Shown: in pieces, positions 11,250 to 21,984 of the stretch
Numbering within the stretch: the stretch's first letter is position 1
How the letters are laid out: every line of letters begins with the position of its first letter
From: Mycoemilia scoparia
Taxonomy: Eukaryota; Kickxellomycota; Kickxellomycetes; Kickxellales; Kickxellaceae
NCBI GenBank assembly: GCA_027575805.1
Contig: JANBPU010000040.1
Coordinates: forward strand, 1 to 64,000
Direction: 5' to 3'
DNA length: 64,000 bases
Position numbers and translations under genes: made by a program
Notes under the pieces: generated by a model
The model's input: only the letters and a program-made list of their open reading frames with translations
What the model was told of the DNA's origin: nothing
The model's database searches: none

Positions 11250-12613
11250 ATGTCTACCTTCACGGATACCGAACACTTGGATAATGTTAAGGATCTAATT
11301 CATAGATTCGAAATACGTGAGGTTCTCAATGAAGGTAAGGCACGTTCTGGTAACAAATGTTTTTACTAAGACCATATGAAATTATTCCAAACACAAGTGC
11401 TTTCCCCATATATAGATCCCAGAAGTAAGATGATATACTTTTTGGGTGTCATTCATGATGATTATGATAAAAACGACGAAGTCGAAACGAATAGTATCCA
11501 AGTTATTCCTGGAAAAAACGCAGCCATCATCACCCTAGAAAGACTCGCATTTTCAAGAAAATTGTTCCTGTCTAATGAAACAAACAATACCGAAAATGCA
11601 TCAGATAAATATCCACTCAAAGATACAAGACTGGTTAGCTGCGAAAAGAATGACATCTATGCATGGGCACAGGGCTTTTTGGCTAACGAGGATCCCAACG
11701 CTGCCAACCTTTTCCCAAATACCCGCTTCTCGATAATATATCCAGCAAAAGAAAAGGTGTGTTATACCATTACTATTTTGATTATAAATAGCAGACAACC
11801 ATTCAAACTGAATACTAAACTGAAAAACATGTATATTTATTGCTGTTTTTGAAGCACATACAAAAGTACAAATACCAAAAATATCATATTGTAAACGAAA
11901 CACCACAAATGTATGAATCAATAACTGGCCCGTTCATTGCTGCAGAACCAGTGAAAAGGATCCAGTGGGTTTACAATATTCTGGATCATAAAGATGAAGA
12001 AGAACGTATTATTTTTGAGGATCCGGACAAAGAAAATGGTTTTATATTGCTACCAGATTTGTAAGTGGCCTAAAAAAGATTAAACATATTATGTAGAATC
12101 CAATGCTGATCATGTACTTTTCTGTTCACAATCATAGCAAATGGGACGGAAAGACAATTGACAGCTTATATATGGTTGTATTGGTTCACCGCCGCGACCT
12201 CAAATCTTTGCGGGATCTTACTGCACAGCACTTGCCACTTTTAAACAACATCCAAGATAAAGTCATTGGAGCTGTCAAAGACAAATTCCCAGGATTCCAT
12301 AGTGACCAGCTCAGATTTTACATTCACTATCAACCCTCGTATTGTAAGTTCCATATAGAAATTGATGTAAACACTGTTCTTACGGGCATTCTTTGGGACT
12401 AATGGCTAACCCGATATTCTTATAGACCACTTGCACATCCATGTGACTAATGTTCAGTTGGAAACTCCCAGTATGTTTGCTGGCCGTGCCCACATGCTTG
12501 ATACTGTCATTGACAACATCACAACATTTGGTAGTGACTATTATCAAAAAGCAACAATCCCATTTGTTTTAGGAGAAAATGATGTCCTCTTTTCCAAGCT
12601 GGCATCTAAATAG
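11250..12613 (+). CDS. DCPS: Scavenger mRNA-decapping enzyme DcpS
   Basis: Five exons (11250-11334, 11416-11756, 11855-12060, 12138-12343, 12426-12613) make a 341-aa HIT-superfamily pyrophosphatase. It hydrolyses the m7GpppN cap left after 3'-5' mRNA decay. The N-terminal domain-swapped part carries DPRSKMIYFLG. The hinge matches IYPAKEKHIQKYKYQKYHIVNET (split here over a splice site). The C-terminal HIT domain has DLTAQHLPLLNNI and the catalytic triad YHLHIHV, with the central histidine at about 283 as nucleophile. All four introns are short with ATAG- or GAAG-type acceptors, and all joins restore conserved blocks. It begins about 160 nt after FRG1 on the same strand. Length and motifs agree with eukaryotic DcpS. 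Confidence 0.95.
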
Positions 12614-12861
12614 ACTATTACAAACTTCTGCTAGAGTTAGCTGTTTTTACACAATAACAAAAAACAAGTCTCGGAAAATGTGATGACAAAATACATAGGG
12701 AAATAAATTCCTTAAGTTTTGGTCTTTGATAAAACCTCATTAAAACACAGTCGCGAGAATAAAAAAGCTAAATGTCATTTATTTAAATATAAATTATAAA
12801 CACATTATTCAGTTTGTTCAAATAATACTGCAAAATAGTAAAATAAAGGTAAAGAAATAAA

Positions 12862-13670
12862 TTAGAATAACCCGGTTTTGTTCATGATTCTTATAAAATC
12901 TTCGATTCTAACGACACCGTCGCCCTTGGTGTCAGCTACTTCAAGCATTTCGCGCAAATCATCATCACTGACTTGTTCACCAAGCTCATTTGCTACTCTG
13001 CGGAGGTCGTTGATAGTAATGGCATCATTTGGCATAGAGCTCTTGTCCTTTTTGAATAGCTTGAATGCACGGATGATTTCTTGATCAGGGTCTTGAGATG
13101 ACTATACAATTAAACATTTGCAAAGGTTATAATTCGCTTGTTATTATTAATAGCTGCGTAAACTTATTAGACTATGTATGTATGTGTATGTGTGTGTTGA
13201 CTTACAATTTTTTCGGCAACAAATTCGTTGAATATTTCAAAGCTTATTTTGCCCTTATGATCTGGGTCAATTTGTGTGGTCCATTGGTGTAATGTTTTTT
13301 GGTCAATTTCGTCCCAACCTAAGGCCTTAAAGGCCAACTTGAGTGCCCTAGTTGGAATGAACCCTGTCCCGCTTTGATCAAAGATTTCGAATGCCTCTTG
13401 AATTTCTTCCTTCTTCTCTGCTGACAATGTTGTGGCTAACCCTTTTGGTTGGTATTGTTGTTGTCTGTTGGTACTCCGGTTGGCCCTGCTGTTGCCGTAG
13501 TATCCTGATGCCGTTATCATTGAATTGCCATTATTTATGTGGGTATTATCGGGATTAATGGTTCTATCATTCATAATAGCGTTATTATCTCCTTGGTAAT
13601 GTGTTGGCCTAGGCCTATTGCTGCGATAATCCGATTTTCCAAGCTCATCGCCATACCTTTCTGGTAACAT
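12862..13670 (-). CDS. Centrin-like EF-hand protein with degenerate calcium loops
   Basis: Two exons, 13206-13670 and 12862-13101 (minus strand), 234 aa, joined by a 104-nt intron with a GTAAGT donor and a GTATAG acceptor. The C-terminal 150 residues align along the centrin/Cdc31 fold: KKEEIQEAFEIFDQSGTGFI, LAFKALGWDE, IDPDHKGKISFEIF, then IIRAFKLFKKDK, LRRVANELGEQVSDDDL, ADTKGDGVVRIEDF and the ending IMNKTGLF (KTSLY in centrins). Centrins act at spindle pole bodies and in the TREX-2 mRNA export complex. Calcium-loop position 12 is Ala, Ile and Asp in loops 1, 2 and 4, and loop 3 has an insertion, so calcium binding is probably weak. An Asn/Arg-rich, likely disordered extension of about 85 residues precedes the EF-hands and makes it longer than usual centrins. 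Confidence 0.85.
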
Positions 13671-13896
13671 TTCCGACTGTGTGACAAGTTTTAAGCTTAT
13701 TTAAATTGGGGTTATATAATCTATTAATACGCCAAGAAATGGTTGGGATTTGCTTGTTTAAACCCTTTGTAAATGTAAACAAAACCATAGGTTGTAATTT
13801 TGACTTTTTCCTGTACTATTATGGGGATTTTTTTCTGAATTTATTTGTCATCAGGTATGGCTGTAAAAGCACTTGTTAGTAACATTTATACACATA

Positions 13897-13935
<39 letters not shown>

Positions 13936-14000
13936 GAAAGATAAATAACTTTGAAAAATAATTCAATAGGTTTAATAATTATTACTCAATTTATAAAAAT
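13671..14000. other. Short intergenic gap with TA microsatellite
   Basis: Gap between the centrin-like gene and receptor 2. It contains a perfect (TA)n run at about 13899-13931. Confidence 0.6.
13899..13931. repeat. (TA)n microsatellite
   Basis: About 16 uninterrupted TA units, non-coding. Confidence 0.9.
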
Positions 14001-15338
14001 TTAAATAAGAACTCTTTCCTTTGTAGAGTCATTATCAGCAATCGGTACTTCAGCAAAAGATACTTTGTCTGGAGTACCTGAAGATGAGTTAAAGGCTGAG
14101 CGATTGCCTGACCCTCGGTTGCTAGAATTTCCGTGAGTGTCGCTACCTGAGCTGCTGCTGTTTGTTGTGTTGAAAGATTTTGCTTTCCAAATCCTAGAGT
14201 CAAAAGGTGCGCTAGGTGGAGATGCAAACAAACTCAAGTTGTGGTTTCCGGTCTTGTATTTTGTGATGAGCTGTTTGGCCTTTCGTTTGATGGTTCTCCA
14301 CGCAGGATCAAGATGTGGGTTGATCATGAAAATGATGAAGTTAAGAAGACCGCCAAGATTGGGCAGAATAATAGTTACATTCGCCAATATAATGCTTGGA
14401 TTAACTATAGAAAGATATGCTGGCATTATTGGAGAAGTGATAAATGGAATGATGGAGTATAGCGCGATTCTGACTACAGCAAACCTGACTTCTCGACGAC
14501 GACGCTCACTGATGCTGTGACCATTTTTTGAGTTACCTAGCAACTGGGATGATGTTATGTAGTTTGGATGCTCTGTAGAACTTTTCCTCTTGTCCGCTAG
14601 GGAAACATCTGTATCACTAGCAATATTCTCTCTCCCTCCCTCTGGCAACATCAAGACATTGCAGTTTACTTGCTTCCAGACAGGCATCAGTCGGACAATT
14701 ACGAGAATACACACAAACAAACAATACAAGAGAGCCATCGCGCACCAGCCATACATCAGCCACACAATAATTCTAATCCGAACAAGAGAGTAATCGGCCA
14801 TGATAATGATGTTAAGCCCTTTAATCTTTAAGCAGCGATTGTAGACATAGAACATCGGATGAGCAATAATAATGGAGATTGACCACGAAATCAATTCATA
14901 CCATGGACTAAACTTCCTGGCCAGCTTTTGCTTGTTAAGAAGGGCCGTGAGGTGCAGATGGAATGCAATGCAGGCAGTAGTGAAAACCAACACATTGTAG
15001 CTTGAAAGATGGAAAAAGAACAATGTGCGGAGTTGCATTTCAGACAGCTTGTCAGTAAACTTTTCGTCATTAACGATGAGCTGGATTATAGAATACAAGG
15101 TATCAGCGATGGCAATAGATGCTGAGAGTCGAAAGGAGACACGGTCTATCATGTCATGCTTTCGAGCGTAGAAAATGACGGTACCAACGACTATTGAGCA
15201 GAGAAGGATATTGAGAATGCTGAGTGCCTGGATGGTCTGTATTAGCCCTGTAATGCGAGCGTGCACTGCAGTATAGTACATTCCGTGGCCACCCGACTGG
15301 GGACCCTCGTGAGGCGGAAAGAAGTTCAAAGATGTCAT
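14001..15338 (-). CDS. 7TM receptor-like protein 2
   Basis: A 445-aa single-exon 7TM receptor-like protein. Hydrophobic segments lie near 33-56, 70-90, 105-130, 146-167, 190-218, then about 285-310 and 320-345 after a short third loop. Family motifs are RVSFRLSASIAIAD from 66 (the usual Pro is Val), HLHLTALLNKQKLARK at 127-142, WYELISW at 146-152, FYVY at 163-166, RRREVRFAVVRIALYS (YS replaces YP) and FMINPHLDPAW in TM7. The tail is Ser/Asn/Gly-rich and ends ERVLI. It resembles receptor 7 most closely, especially in the TM2-TM4 block (VNDEKF...KL / INNEQF...KL, AHPMFY / AHPAFY). It is likely plasma-membrane and G-protein coupled, ligand unknown. Confidence 0.82.
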   Translation of the reverse strand: MTSLNFFPPHEGPQSGGHGMYYTAVHARITGLIQTIQALSILNILLCSIVVGTVIFYARKHDMIDRVSFRLSASIAIADTLYSIIQLIVNDEKFTDKLSEMQLRTLFFFHLSSYNVLVFTTACIAFHLHLTALLNKQKLARKFSPWYELISWSISIIIAHPMFYVYNRCLKIKGLNIIIMADYSLVRIRIIVWLMYGWCAMALLYCLFVCILVIVRLMPVWKQVNCNVLMLPEGGRENIASDTDVSLADKRKSSTEHPNYITSSQLLGNSKNGHSISERRRREVRFAVVRIALYSIIPFITSPIMPAYLSIVNPSIILANVTIILPNLGGLLNFIIFMINPHLDPAWRTIKRKAKQLITKYKTGNHNLSLFASPPSAPFDSRIWKAKSFNTTNSSSSGSDTHGNSSNRGSGNRSAFNSSSGTPDKVSFAEVPIADNDSTKERVLI

Positions 15339-16934
15339 GGAATATGGTTATTGGAAAAGGTGTATGTTTATTATAGTAAAGAGCTTGACCAAGTCTGAGT
15401 TTGCTGCTCTATTTAAGTATATTTATGAAGATGCATTTCCATGGATATTTTCATGGGCTCATTTATTCTTTTCAAGATGTTGGTTATTCGTGCTCAAGTC
15501 GTTTTGCTATGAATCCGATGGTCCAAAAGTATAGAATTCTGCTTCTAGTATTGAATTCTTGCTTTGTCTATTGTTCGTCGCCTCCCTCTCCCAGAATATG
15601 CTTTTTGCAGCAATAAAAAATTCTGGATCTCATCCTTTCATGTGCGTGGTTCTAACACTGGTCTAGCCAGTCCTTCAAACTGGTCCATATAGTTCAATAC
15701 AGTGTGGGTAATAACCAACCCATAAAGAAGTGGTGCTACTGCTTGAACTTTGCCACTTTACTTTTATAGTCATAATCAAGAAATAATTTAAAGATGAGAA
15801 AAGTCTGTGGTCTATATACTTTTATATACCTTTGTGGAAGGCATAGCCAAAAATTATGATTCGAGATTTCCGATTGTTGTGGCTAATGGCGTGCGAATTC
15901 CTTCTTGTCACCTGCTATTCGTTGATTTCCATTATAAACGGCCACACAAATCCATGAACAATTAACACACGTACATGTGCGCTTATACAGAAAAAGAACT
16001 CTAAGATTCGGTTTTTCGTGGTACATGAATAACCTTGATTGATTCCTTATAAAAAACACCGAATTTAAGAAAAATGGTCCACATTGTCATATTGATTCAA
16101 GTTGGAATAAGGCCTTGTTTTGTCATACAATTCATGAACTCTGCGTATTTCCTAGGCCAGGTTTGACTTCTATATTATCAAAATAAAGAAGCAGAGTTCT
16201 TTTCTCAAGCTTGATAAGTGCTATGAAGGAATGTCGTAATATTGGGCCTTACACTTTACGTATACAAGAATATGGCATCAAAGAACATCTAAAATCATTT
16301 AATGAGCTTTAAATTTGGATTATAGCAGGTATAGTCCTTTACATTCCTAAAGCAAAAGACCAAAATTTCGAACCAATTTAATACCCCATAGATCGAAAAT
16401 GTAAAAAAATTAAATTTCCCAAGATATATGTAGATAAGTTGTACAAATACTGATTTGTCAAAGAAAAGCAACTCTATTAATTTGGCCATGAGAATTTTGA
16501 ACGAAAAAGTACAATGTAGCCAACCGTTTATCTTTTTACTCATAGAACAATTGGTATATTTTCTCATCTTGAAAGCAATGCACTTGGAGATTAATGTCAG
16601 CAATAATTTGGCATTCAACATAGTTATATCCCAAACAACCATGACCATACCAGATAACTGACATTATATTGATAAATTAGGAAATAGCATCTGCACCAAA
16701 GCCTGCAGATTAAATTCACCATGTTGCAACATTTGAATGCATCAAGCATTTCAATCATGTGTTCCATACAGCATCTCAATGGATATTGGCACTCATGCCT
16801 AACAATTCATACACTAATTATATATGGCTGATTTTAAACTATAATTCGCACATAGCAATGTAAAACTATTGATATTTACACAGAGAAATCATTTAATGAT
16901 AAATGCCAATCTATCCAAATTTGCCATGATACTT
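15339..16934. other. Intergenic DNA
   Basis: AT-rich non-coding region upstream of receptor 2 and downstream of the CX9C gene. Overlapping open frames around 16295-16661 exist on both strands but have no recognisable domain. No repeat-family copy was recognised. Confidence 0.45.
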
Positions 16935-17353
16935 TTAGTTTTTGTCCTTTTTGGCTTCTGCCTCAGCACCAGCCATTTGTGTGCAGTTATACAAGCTTCT
17001 TAACTCCTCCATGCATTCCTCAGGCTTCTGAGGATTGGAGGTTAAACAGTTGCGGTACTTATCGATTATTGGCTGGCATTTCTGACGAATCTGCTTAAGC
17101 ACTGCTACGCTATGAAATGAAAAATATATAAACAAAAAATATTTATATTAGGCACTGGCAGCTTCCGTGGTAGTATAATGTAAATTGTTGATGATACAAC
17201 TTCCACTTACTTATCTTCAGAGCACTTGCTGAGTGCTTCTCTCAGACTCTGACATTTGGTTTGCCAATTTTTGGGGTTTGAATCGACACAGGCAGCATAC
17301 GCGTTGATTTCTTTGCTGCAGTGTTTTTGTACCTCTTCTAACGTGTTGTCCAT
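16935..17353 (-). CDS. CHCHD5: Four-CX9C mitochondrial intermembrane-space protein (CHCHD5/Mix14-like)
   Basis: Two exons, 17211-17353 and 16935-17109 (minus strand), 105 aa. The join through a 101-nt intron (GTAAGT donor, CATAG acceptor) gives CSEDNVAVLKQ. Four CX9C motifs are visible: CSKEINAYAAC, CQSLREALSKC, CQPIIDKYRNC and CMEELRSLYNC. This makes two tandem CHCH hairpins, the layout of CHCHD5 and yeast Mix14 (Mic14). Such proteins are oxidised by the Mia40 relay in the mitochondrial intermembrane space and have no cleaved presequence, as here. The C terminus is a charged tail (AEAEAKKDKN). Length is typical of the family. The exact role of CHCHD5/Mix14 is poorly known, with links to respiratory function in yeast. 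Confidence 0.92.
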
Positions 17354-19034
17354 GGATCTCTGTTGCTATTCAAGCTACGCCAGGTCTCTAGCGGGAGTTT
17401 ATAAATAATGAAATCGACTATATAATGTATAAATATACTTTTTAGCATTTTTACTGACAATCTTTATTATAAATCAAACACAACAAGGGAGATATTGAAC
17501 AATGTTATGGGTTCACAAAACTGTGCCTTATTTGGAACTGTTTCTAGTCCTAAATTAATTCCGAAAATAGCCTAGATAGTCCAAAGTAAGAAGACCAACT
17601 TCACAATGTCAGATTTTGTGAAAAAATAATGCATTTTTTTTGCTAAAACAAGGATATAACCGACTAACATAAGAATTCTGATCATATATTCAGATAACAA
17701 AAAATTCCTTGTGAAGATGACCTGATTAAGATTTAGGAATCCAATGACGGAGGTGTTGGCTTTCCAAGTACTTGTCTTGTATTCGATCATAATCTTTATG
17801 ATCCAAATTGGTAGAACACAAGTTGCAATCATTTTGTTAATAAGTTTTCAAAAGAAGATTACCTAGCTGGCCCCTACTGTATGCAGCTAGATCCATTAAA
17901 CCGTAATGAATAGCAGAATAAACAAAATATCCAATCTATGGGGGCACTTTTAAACTAATATATATGTTGATGCATATCTTTGCCATCTTACATATCTTCT
18001 TTGTTTAGAAGAAGGCTGAATATTGACGCAATTCCCAGAAAAGCCAAATGCGAAGGACAAAGTCTCCACATGATGACACGAGATTAGTGTTCCATCATAT
18101 GCCATCGCTCTTTTCTTTATGAACTACGTCTTTGATGAAAGGCTAGTTAGCGATCTTCAATTCACTTTTGCAATTTACAAATTACATTTGACAAACCTTG
18201 CATTATAAAAGAACCCAAGGATTAAAGGTGCTCCCCAGTGCTTTTACGAAGCCTTCATTAAAGCACCGCCACTGTCTACCGTACTGTCCAGTCACTTTGA
18301 GAAGACTTGGAATGTACCCAGCAACCAAAAGATCAACGGCAGCTTTGGCTAAGGCCCTTTTGTTATTATAAACTAAAAATATAACTTTATAAAATTCTTT
18401 ATTGTAGTGTCAGTAATTCCCATCTTCTCCTCCATATGTACACACTTATTTATAGAAACAAAGCAACTGCTGTAAACTGCTGATCCGGCATTTTATTCTG
18501 GACAAGACCATGCAGTGCAGACCATTTATTTAAAGCTTTTACCTCAGTTTAGAATAATTTAGCGATTTTTTTTTTTGAAAACCTGTTTCATTTCTAAATT
18601 TATTGCTTTACAGAACACACTGAGGGAAAATATTGCTGATAATATACTCATTTGGTTTAACTTTGTGGAGTATATCTACCTATTATCATTGACATTTGGC
18701 CAACAATACCTCTTATAAAAGCAACAAAGCCTGCTGGCCGTCTAGGATGAGTGGCAGTACCACTTGATTTATAGACTAACTTTTATGATATAACGACTTC
18801 TTTATCGCACACAGACCCAGCTCACAATATTAACGAAACTTCATTCTATCAATCCTCCTATTTCTCACTTTATAGTCTTCTAGATTGACAGACTCTGTGG
18901 CCTCCCTACTCTTCTTATCATACTATACCCTGCTCTAACTTTCTTCATATCCACATCTCTACATACCCTCATATCATTAAATCATCCACTGCAATTTCTC
19001 CATCTATTATATTTTTACTTTTGCATGACTTCAA
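17354..19034. other. Intergenic DNA with possible gene relic
   Basis: AT-rich region upstream of receptor 3. An 86-codon membrane-like frame at 17572-17832 (minus) is unrecognised and may be chance. A possible relic of a ribosomal protein gene lies at 18203-18360. The last 200 bases are CT-rich, like fungal promoter leaders. Confidence 0.4.
18203..18360 (-). pseudogene. Possible relic of ribosomal protein eS25 gene
   Basis: The minus-strand frame ending at TAA 18203-18205 reads ALAKAAVDLLVAGYIPSLLK followed by VTGQYG. This resembles the winged-helix end of eS25 (SLARAAxxxLxxKGLIKxVSKHxGQ...). No start, no N-terminal lysine-rich part and no normal ending are present. The likeness is short, and chance similarity cannot be excluded. 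Confidence 0.2.
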
Positions 19035-21344
19035 ATGTCTCTGTTAGTACTACCAGCATATCAACTATATACACCGCTTGAATCCGATATTTATCGATTT
19101 GATATTGACCAATACAAAACTCCGATACAGGTCCTCACTATAATATCATTTATAACATCCTTCTCATGTATTCTAATTTCATTCCTACATAGCCAACACC
19201 TGAAAAAATTCAGTGCTGCACCACAAACTCAGCAAATGAAGCTTGCAACATTAGTAGCTGCCACAGACATCATCCTATCTGTATCACAGCTCCTGATGGT
19301 AGATAACTCCATTATGTGGGGCTATTCATTGACAGGTCTCTCTGTTCATCTATGGCTGACTCAGGCTGCAACTGTCGCATTTGTTTTTTACCTGTTGGCC
19401 ATGAACCTACAAATTCTTTTAACAAGCATATGTGCCAAACCATCCCTTTCAAGGCTTCTGCAACCATGGTATGAGTTTGGCGCAGCTTGCCTAGCACTAT
19501 TGCTCACACATCCAGTCTTCTACTTATACTCTCCTCTCCAATGGTCAGAGCCTGACCGTTCATTTGTCTCCGATGATATATACTCGGTCCAAAAGCTCCG
19601 CGGGTATTCATGGGTAACGCTCTGGCTATGGATTGTTGCTGGGCTTGTATGTTGTCTATGCTCAACCGTCTTTATAACGATCAGATTATACCAACATCCC
19701 ACACGCTTTGGAACATCACAAGGATGCAGATCCAAGCCAATATTTTCTGAAATTGATTCCACAACCAGGTACAACCGGATGCTGTCTACGTATTTTGAGT
19801 CTGTTGTCGATTGGCATCGACACTTCAACCTACAAAAGCCACGCTTTGGTTCGCCATACAATATTGGCTATGGAAAAATGAATGAAAAGTGGACCCCAAC
19901 TCCAACTCTAAGTAGCTCTAGCAATGCCAATATCTTTTCAGGCACCAATAGGAGTCATGTCTACCCCTTTTACTCATTGTCAAGTGTCTCATCCGAGATC
20001 ACTTTAACACCCCTTGAAAATAATGATCGGCCTACATCCAGTACTGCAAAATCAATACCTCTATCTCGCCCTGTCAGCAGCAACAGTAGCCAGATAATAT
20101 TATCGTCAAGGCTCGAAAAATCAACTCTACTCAAACCATTATATGATCCGGTTGCTGCATTCATAGTCAGAAACTATTGCATGCCAACCAATGTATCTCC
20201 TCCCTCGTCAACATTTGCCAGGTTACGTAGGTCACATCAAAACCACCAAGCCAATAAACTTTCTTATGACAAATACACAATCCACCGTCTATGGATCCAA
20301 CTGTTATATCCTTTGGCCCTTCAGGTCTTGGCTCTACAAGTTGCAATGTCTGAGCGACCAATATATGTAATAAGACTTTTGGTCATATTTCTTTCGTCGC
20401 TGCAAGGGATCTTCAACTCCATAATGTTCATTGCAAACCCACTACTAAAACCATATTGGGTACATCTTGGGTATCGCTGGAGAATTCATTTCTTGCAAAG
20501 ATTATCGTTACCCTCTCCTATTGTCACTTTCAGTAGGCCACAAAGTAACTACACTCAAATGGAATCCTCTTTTTGGACAACTACTACTAAAAGCTGTGAC
20601 AGTCTTGGCATTGATTCTGGAGTTCCTATTACTAAAAAGGATCCCAGCTCGCTCACATCGATATTTTCTTCATTGTCCAAAGCTAATACAGACATACCTG
20701 ATCATCAAAAATTGGCAACAAGCTACCCTATGAAACAACAGACTATTGCCTACCATACTCAGGAAGAACCGGATACAGATGTCAATGCAATAAAAGTTCC
20801 CACATTACAACGTCTAGTAAATGGAAAGCAATATACTAGAGTTATACCATCTACGGCAGATACTGTTGCTGAAGCAATAAAAGAGAACGATGCAGCAAAT
20901 AAAGTGTACGCGAATCCACTACGCTGCACACTACCTACCCTGCCTGAACTCTGCCATATTAACCAACCTATGTACCTCCCAAAAGGATCCACTGAAATAG
21001 CAACTTGGGTTAAAATGCCAGTGTCAAAGCAACTAAGATCAGTCAAAAGTATACAAACCCCATCTAGCCAAAAACAGACAAACCAATACAAAAACGATGA
21101 TCTTTTGCCTAGAGATCTGATAAACTTGAGGGGATCGTCTCACAATATTAAAAGCCCAAGTCAACTGCGAATATATCTACAACACGAGCAGTCGGAAGAT
21201 GCCAGGACGCCTTTATCATCAGTGGTGTTGGTACCTTATGAACAATCTGAAAGATCGACTCAACTGGCGTCAACAATAAGAAAGCTTGAAGGTATTAAGG
21301 ATAGGAACATCAGTGCCCCTGAATCCCATGCATTTCCATATTAA
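19035..21344 (+). CDS. 7TM receptor-like protein 3 (divergent, long tail)
   Basis: A 769-aa single-exon protein and the most divergent family member. TM segments lie near 31-52, 68-90, 104-130, 143-165 and 190-215. TM6-TM7 lie near 420-480 (LWIQLLYPLALQVLALQV, SSLQGIFNSIMFIANPLL). Shared landmarks are WYEFGAACLA at TM4, HPVFYLY, LLYP in TM6 and SLQGIFN with NP in TM7. The RPSFRLS motif that starts TM2 elsewhere is absent (AAPQTQQMKLATLVAATD instead), and LHLTAVLNK is replaced by LQILLTSIC. The third cytoplasmic loop is about 200 residues and the Ser/Thr-rich tail about 280 residues, much longer than in paralogs. CT-rich DNA precedes the ATG. It could signal differently from its neighbours. 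Confidence 0.75.
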   Translation: MSLLVLPAYQLYTPLESDIYRFDIDQYKTPIQVLTIISFITSFSCILISFLHSQHLKKFSAAPQTQQMKLATLVAATDIILSVSQLLMVDNSIMWGYSLTGLSVHLWLTQAATVAFVFYLLAMNLQILLTSICAKPSLSRLLQPWYEFGAACLALLLTHPVFYLYSPLQWSEPDRSFVSDDIYSVQKLRGYSWVTLWLWIVAGLVCCLCSTVFITIRLYQHPTRFGTSQGCRSKPIFSEIDSTTRYNRMLSTYFESVVDWHRHFNLQKPRFGSPYNIGYGKMNEKWTPTPTLSSSSNANIFSGTNRSHVYPFYSLSSVSSEITLTPLENNDRPTSSTAKSIPLSRPVSSNSSQIILSSRLEKSTLLKPLYDPVAAFIVRNYCMPTNVSPPSSTFARLRRSHQNHQANKLSYDKYTIHRLWIQLLYPLALQVLALQVAMSERPIYVIRLLVIFLSSLQGIFNSIMFIANPLLKPYWVHLGYRWRIHFLQRLSLPSPIVTFSRPQSNYTQMESSFWTTTTKSCDSLGIDSGVPITKKDPSSLTSIFSSLSKANTDIPDHQKLATSYPMKQQTIAYHTQEEPDTDVNAIKVPTLQRLVNGKQYTRVIPSTADTVAEAIKENDAANKVYANPLRCTLPTLPELCHINQPMYLPKGSTEIATWVKMPVSKQLRSVKSIQTPSSQKQTNQYKNDDLLPRDLINLRGSSHNIKSPSQLRIYLQHEQSEDARTPLSSVVLVPYEQSERSTQLASTIRKLEGIKDRNISAPESHAFPY

Positions 21345-21984
21345 ATTTCATACTTTATCAAATGTAAACATTCTTTTTAAACAATAAAGCAGATGACTAT
21401 ATCAATAAAAATAACCTATAGAAACAAAACTTTGTACTTCTGGCACTGAGTTATGATAGCAAATACATACGCATAGCAGAGTCTCCTCTAAAAGGCTACT
21501 AGGATACTACCTTGTATATCAGTCAATCATCAAATGATACCCTTCAAAAATTATGTTCATTATGATCCATTTTGAAAACAACCTTGCCTGTTTTGTTTTG
21601 TTTGTTCTATAAAAGTAGGCATTTGCTCTGTTCAACATCATGTGTATGACTGTGATATCAGAACAACAAATTCCAATTGTTTGGTCAGTACGTTTTTATG
21701 GAATATCGCATCCAAAAAGCAAATGTCTGTTGCCACTGCACAGTGTTTTTGCCATAGAAATGATCGGAATTCATGAGGCTTGGGGGTGGTAAGTATGCCG
21801 CAGGAACAGGAGTTGACTATCTAATGAGTATACGCATACACCTCCTGCGTTCTAAGCCATGCTGCGAGACATAAAAACCTATTTAAACCAGACATTTTGG
21901 CTTGCAGACATAAACAAATTCTAGTAACGTCCTAATCACACATCTTTTAACTACAGTACCTACATTCGATTTTCCTCAACCATC
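21345..21984. other. Intergenic DNA with chimeric repeat
   Basis: Holds an R2 5' half at about 21477-21530 fused to an R1 right end at about 21536-21575, and a short R3-like piece near 21765-21790. A TATA-like CATAAAAA at 21870 precedes the small secreted gene. Confidence 0.5.
21477..21575. repeat. Fused R2/R1 repeat fragment
   Basis: GAGTCTCCTCTAAAAGG and GGATACTACC match the first half of R2. After that the sequence switches to TACCCTTCAAAAATTATG, an R1 inverted-repeat end. This suggests insertion or recombination between repeat families. Confidence 0.55.

Noticed and set aside
17572..17832. 86-codon membrane-like frame on the minus strand
   Set aside because: Hydrophobicity is expected from T-rich DNA; I could not match it to the TM segments of the neighbouring receptors or to any known family.
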